Below are positions 41,327-44,227 of a stretch of DNA of 44,227 nucleotides, piece after piece; the stretch's first letter is position 1; each line of letters opens with the position of its first letter. The DNA lies in assembly GCF_902364355.1 (NCBI RefSeq), contig NZ_CABJDK010000012.1, positions 1 to 44,227 on the forward strand, given 5' to 3'. A program made the translations under genes and the position numbers. The stretch comes from Collinsella aerofaciens (GTDB taxonomy: Bacteria; Actinomycetota; Coriobacteriia; Coriobacteriales; Coriobacteriaceae). The notes under the pieces are model-generated. The model saw only the letters and a list, made by a program, of their open reading frames with translations. It was not told where the DNA came from and did not search any database.

Positions 41327-44065
41327 GTGGCAGACGATATCAACAACAACGAGGGCATGGACGAGGCCGGGGACGCTGGTATGCCCGATGATCTGAAACG
41401 CCTGCTTGCCCGTGCTGAGCAGGGCGAGGACGGCGATCCTGACGCCTATAACCCCGATGCCGATGATGAGGAAGAAGAAGACGACGCCGAGCTCGAGGAG
41501 AGCTTTGGCGAAGTCGACCGTGGCGCCTCGGCCGGCGAGGATATCAACGGCGGCCAGCTCCAGATTTCGGAGTTCGGTCGCGAGATGAAGCAGTCGTTTA
41601 TCGAGTATTCGATGTCGGTTATCACGGCGCGTGCCCTGCCGGACGTGCGCGACGGCTTAAAGCCGGTACACCGCCGTATCCTGTATGCGATGAACGAGAG
41701 CGGCATCTACCCCAACCGCCCACATAAGAAGTCGGCCTGGACGGTCGGCGAAGTTATCGGTAAGTACCACCCGCATGGCGACTTCGCGGTCTATGAGGCC
41801 ATGGTCCGCCTGGCGCAGTGGTTCTCCATGCGCACGCCGCTCATCGACGGCCACGGCAACTTCGGCAACATCGACGGCGACGGCGCGGCGGCCATGCGTT
41901 ACACCGAGAGCCGCCTGGCAAAGCCCGCCATGGAGCTGCTGCGTGACCTGCAGAAGGATACCGTCGACTGGCAGCCCAACTACGACGAATCGCTCGCCGA
42001 GCCCGTGGCACTGCCTGCGCGCTTCCCCAACCTGCTGGTCAACGGCAGCCAGGGCATCGCCGTCGGCATGGCCACCAATATCGCCCCGCACAACCTCACC
42101 GAGGCGATCGAGGCAACCTGCTACCTGATCGATAATCCCGACGCCACTGTCGACGAGCTCATGCAGATCATGCCCGGTCCGGACTTCCCCACCGGCGCCA
42201 TCATCATGGGCAGTGCCGGTATTAAGCAGAGCTACGAGACCGGCCGCGGCTCCATTACCGTGCGCGCCAAGGCTCACGTGGAGTCCACCAAGACCGGCCG
42301 CAGCCGCCTGGTCTTTACCGAGATTCCCTACATGGTCAACAAGGGCACCCTGCAGGAGAAAATCGCCCAGCTCGTCAACGACAAGCGCATCGAGGGCATC
42401 TCGGATATGCGCGATGAGTCCAACCAGAAGGGCATTCGTCTGGTCATCGAGCTCAAGAAGGGCGTCATTCCGCAGGTCGTGCTCAACAACCTGTATAAGT
42501 ACACCTCGCTGCAGACGACCTTCGGCGCCAACAACCTGGCGCTCGTCAACGGCGTTCCCAAATGCCTGAGCCTGCGCGAGATGCTGCAACACTACATCGA
42601 CCACCAGGTCGACGTCGTCACTCGCCGCACCCGCTTCGACCTTAAGAAGGCTCAGGCCCGCGCGCATATCCTCGAGGGTTACCTGATGGCCCTTGACCAT
42701 ATCGACGAGGTCATCAGCATCATCCGTTCCTCGCAGACCGATTCCGAGGCCAGCAGCCGCCTGATCGAGCGCTTTGGCTTTACACCCGAGCAGACCACGG
42801 CCATCCTCGAGATGAAGCTGCGCCGCCTGACCGGCCTGGAGCGCGACAAGATCCAGGAAGAGCTGGACGGCCTGCGCCGCGCCATCGCCTACTACGAGGA
42901 CCTGCTGGCGCACGAGGAGAAGATCCTGGGCGTCATTAAGGAAGAGATGCGCGAGATCTCCAAGAAGTTTGGCGATAAGCGCCGCACCGAGATCAGCCAG
43001 GTCGAGAAGGACCTGGACGTCGAGGACCTCATTGCCGACGAGGACATGGTCGTGACCATCACCCACACCGGCTATGTCAAGCGCATCCCGGTGGCCGCCT
43101 ACCGCGCCCAGAAACGCGGCGGCAAGGGCGTGTCGGGCGTCAACCTCAAAGAGGACGATGTCATCGACGAGATGTTCATCGCGTCCACGCACGAGTACGT
43201 GCTGTTCTTCTCGAGCAAGGGCAAGGTCTATCGCCTGAAGGTGCACGAGCTGCCGGTGGGTACGCGCCAGGCGCGCGGTACCGCGATCGTCAACCTGCTG
43301 CCCTTCGAGGAGGGCGAGAAGATCGCGAGCGTCATCAGCTGCCGCGAGTTCCCTGCTGACGAGTACCTGATGTTTGCCACCAAGAGCGGCATGGTCAAGA
43401 AGACCGTGATGAGCGCATATGACCGCAGCCGTCGCGACGGCCTGATCGCTATCAACCTGCGTGACGGCGACGCGCTGCTGAACGTGCGCCGCGTGCGCGA
43501 GGGCGACAAGATTATCCTGGCCACCACCGCGGGCAAGGCGATCATGTTCTCCGAGGAGCAGGTGCGCGCCACCGGCCGCGATACCAGCGGCGTTCGCGGT
43601 ATCGGTATGAAGGACGGCGTGAGCGTTCTGGGCATGGAAGTCACTAACGGCAACGGCGATCTGTTCGTCATCACCGAGCGCGGCTACGGCAAGCGCACGC
43701 CGGTTGCGGACTACCCGGAGCAGAATCGCGGCGGCCAGGGTGTCTACACCATCCAAATGACCGAGCGTAAGGGTAACCTCGCGGCCATGAAGACGGTGGG
43801 CCCGCAGCACGAGCTGTTCATCGTGACAGAGGGCGCGACGGTCATTCGTGTCAAGACCGACGAGATCAGCCAGACCGGCCGCGCCACCCAGGGCGTCAAG
43901 ATGATGGCCGTCGACGACAACGACCGCATCTGCGCCGTAGCCCGCATGACGGCCGCCAAGGAGAAGCCCGAAGACGAAGGCGCCGAGGCCGCAACCGACG
44001 CCGAAGAGGCCCCAGTCGACCTAGGCGACGGCAACGACATACCAGAGGATCTCCTGGACGAGTAA
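41327..44065 (+). CDS. gyrA: DNA gyrase subunit A
   Basis: 912 residues. GyrA cuts and rejoins DNA. The catalytic Tyr is Tyr192 ([10 protein letters not shown]), and the GyrA box QKRGGKG that wraps DNA is in the C-terminal propeller. The start is GTG 41327 with AGGAGG 6 nt upstream. Two oddities: an acidic N-terminal extension of about 75 residues (Asp/Glu-rich) precedes the normal beginning ([20 protein letters not shown]), and residue 153 is Phe in [10 protein letters not shown], where E. coli has Ser83. Ser-to-Phe at this place is a known quinolone-resistance change. The tail ([14 protein letters not shown]) is also acidic. Confidence 0.97.
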   Translation: MADDINNNEGMDEAGDAGMPDDLKRLLARAEQGEDGDPDAYNPDADDEEEEDDAELEESFGEVDRGASAGEDINGGQLQISEFGREMKQSFIEYSMSVITARALPDVRDGLKPVHRRILYAMNESGIYPNRPHKKSAWTVGEVIGKYHPHGDFAVYEAMVRLAQWFSMRTPLIDGHGNFGNIDGDGAAAMRYTESRLAKPAMELLRDLQKDTVDWQPNYDESLAEPVALPARFPNLLVNGSQGIAVGMATNIAPHNLTEAIEATCYLIDNPDATVDELMQIMPGPDFPTGAIIMGSAGIKQSYETGRGSITVRAKAHVESTKTGRSRLVFTEIPYMVNKGTLQEKIAQLVNDKRIEGISDMRDESNQKGIRLVIELKKGVIPQVVLNNLYKYTSLQTTFGANNLALVNGVPKCLSLREMLQHYIDHQVDVVTRRTRFDLKKAQARAHILEGYLMALDHIDEVISIIRSSQTDSEASSRLIERFGFTPEQTTAILEMKLRRLTGLERDKIQEELDGLRRAIAYYEDLLAHEEKILGVIKEEMREISKKFGDKRRTEISQVEKDLDVEDLIADEDMVVTITHTGYVKRIPVAAYRAQKRGGKGVSGVNLKEDDVIDEMFIASTHEYVLFFSSKGKVYRLKVHELPVGTRQARGTAIVNLLPFEEGEKIASVISCREFPADEYLMFATKSGMVKKTVMSAYDRSRRDGLIAINLRDGDALLNVRRVREGDKIILATTAGKAIMFSEEQVRATGRDTSGVRGIGMKDGVSVLGMEVTNGNGDLFVITERGYGKRTPVADYPEQNRGGQGVYTIQMTERKGNLAAMKTVGPQHELFIVTEGATVIRVKTDEISQTGRATQGVKMMAVDDNDRICAVARMTAAKEKPEDEGAEAATDAEEAPVDLGDGNDIPEDLLDE

Positions 44066-44105
44066 GAGGCCCTAGCTGGTAGAAAATATCAGGCCCCATA
44101 TATCG

Positions 44106-44137
44106 GCGGTCGGCGCACTGCGCGCCGACCGCTTTTT
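44106..44137 (+). terminator. Terminator of gyrA
   Basis: GCGGTCGGCGC-ACTGC-GCGCCGACCGC is a perfect 11-bp stem followed by five T residues. Confidence 0.93.
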
Positions 44138-44227
44138 GAAAATCTTTGAACCCCACGTCGGCCCCGGCTGCCCGGCGGCATGCGAAGTCGATCGCGAGTT
44201 CCGCACGAGCCGGAGAGCACTTAATGT

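Noticed and set aside
41657..43810. 717-residue open frame opposite gyrA
   Set aside because: Same cause; antisense shadow of a strongly supported gene.

Overview
The window is a chromosomal replication-origin region from a high-GC Gram-positive bacterium. Gene content and protein style point to the class Coriobacteriia, most like Collinsella; this is inferred from protein recognition, not from a search. The classic origin order is present: gyrA-gyrB-dciA-recF-dnaN-dnaA to the right on the + strand, and rpmH-rnpA-yidD-yidC-jag-rsmG-parA-parB to the left on the - strand. The two arms diverge from about 32.7-32.95 kb, so most genes lie co-directional with the replication fork. The exceptions on the left arm are the LPXTG adhesin, the WYL pair and rlmN.

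Left arm, 1-13 kb: a solitary TraX-like acyltransferase sits between two copies of a 72-bp repeat and next to a broken tRNA-Lys copy, followed by an intact tRNA-Lys(UUU). Then come an M29 aminopeptidase, a small membrane protein coupled to purC, a histidine kinase/response regulator pair, a Tat-type lipoprotein coupled to a small TSCPD protein, a membrane-anchored solute-binding protein coupled to a sensor diguanylate cyclase, purB, and tRNA-Gly(CCC).

Middle, 13-27.4 kb: a large secreted thioester/Cna-B adhesin with an LPATG anchor; a very unusual membrane protein with an M28-peptidase-like fold split by a roughly 675-residue acidic insert; two tandem WYL regulators resembling PafB/PafC in layout; an exonuclease-helicase of the DinG type overlapping ddl; and rlmN.

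Origin, 27.4-44.2 kb: the parAB operon carries three perfect parS sites at an exact 39-bp period just upstream. A conserved-looking but uncharacterised gene, encoding a GHKL ATPase domain, a Gln/Pro-rich linker and a winged helix, lies between the upstream origin segment and dnaA. Motifs resembling DnaA boxes (TTTTCAACA) flank this gene and dnaA. The dnaA-dnaN gap holds a run of CTA/TTA trinucleotides followed by an AT-rich stretch, closely matching the DnaA-trio and unwinding element layout known from Bacillus subtilis. This suggests a bipartite origin with the GHKL/winged-helix gene embedded in it. GyrA carries Phe at the position equivalent to Ser83 of E. coli GyrA, a known fluoroquinolone-resistance substitution.

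The best candidates for undescribed biology are the GHKL-winged-helix protein at the origin, the split M28-like membrane protein, the binding-protein/GGDEF module, and the tRNA-associated hairpin elements.
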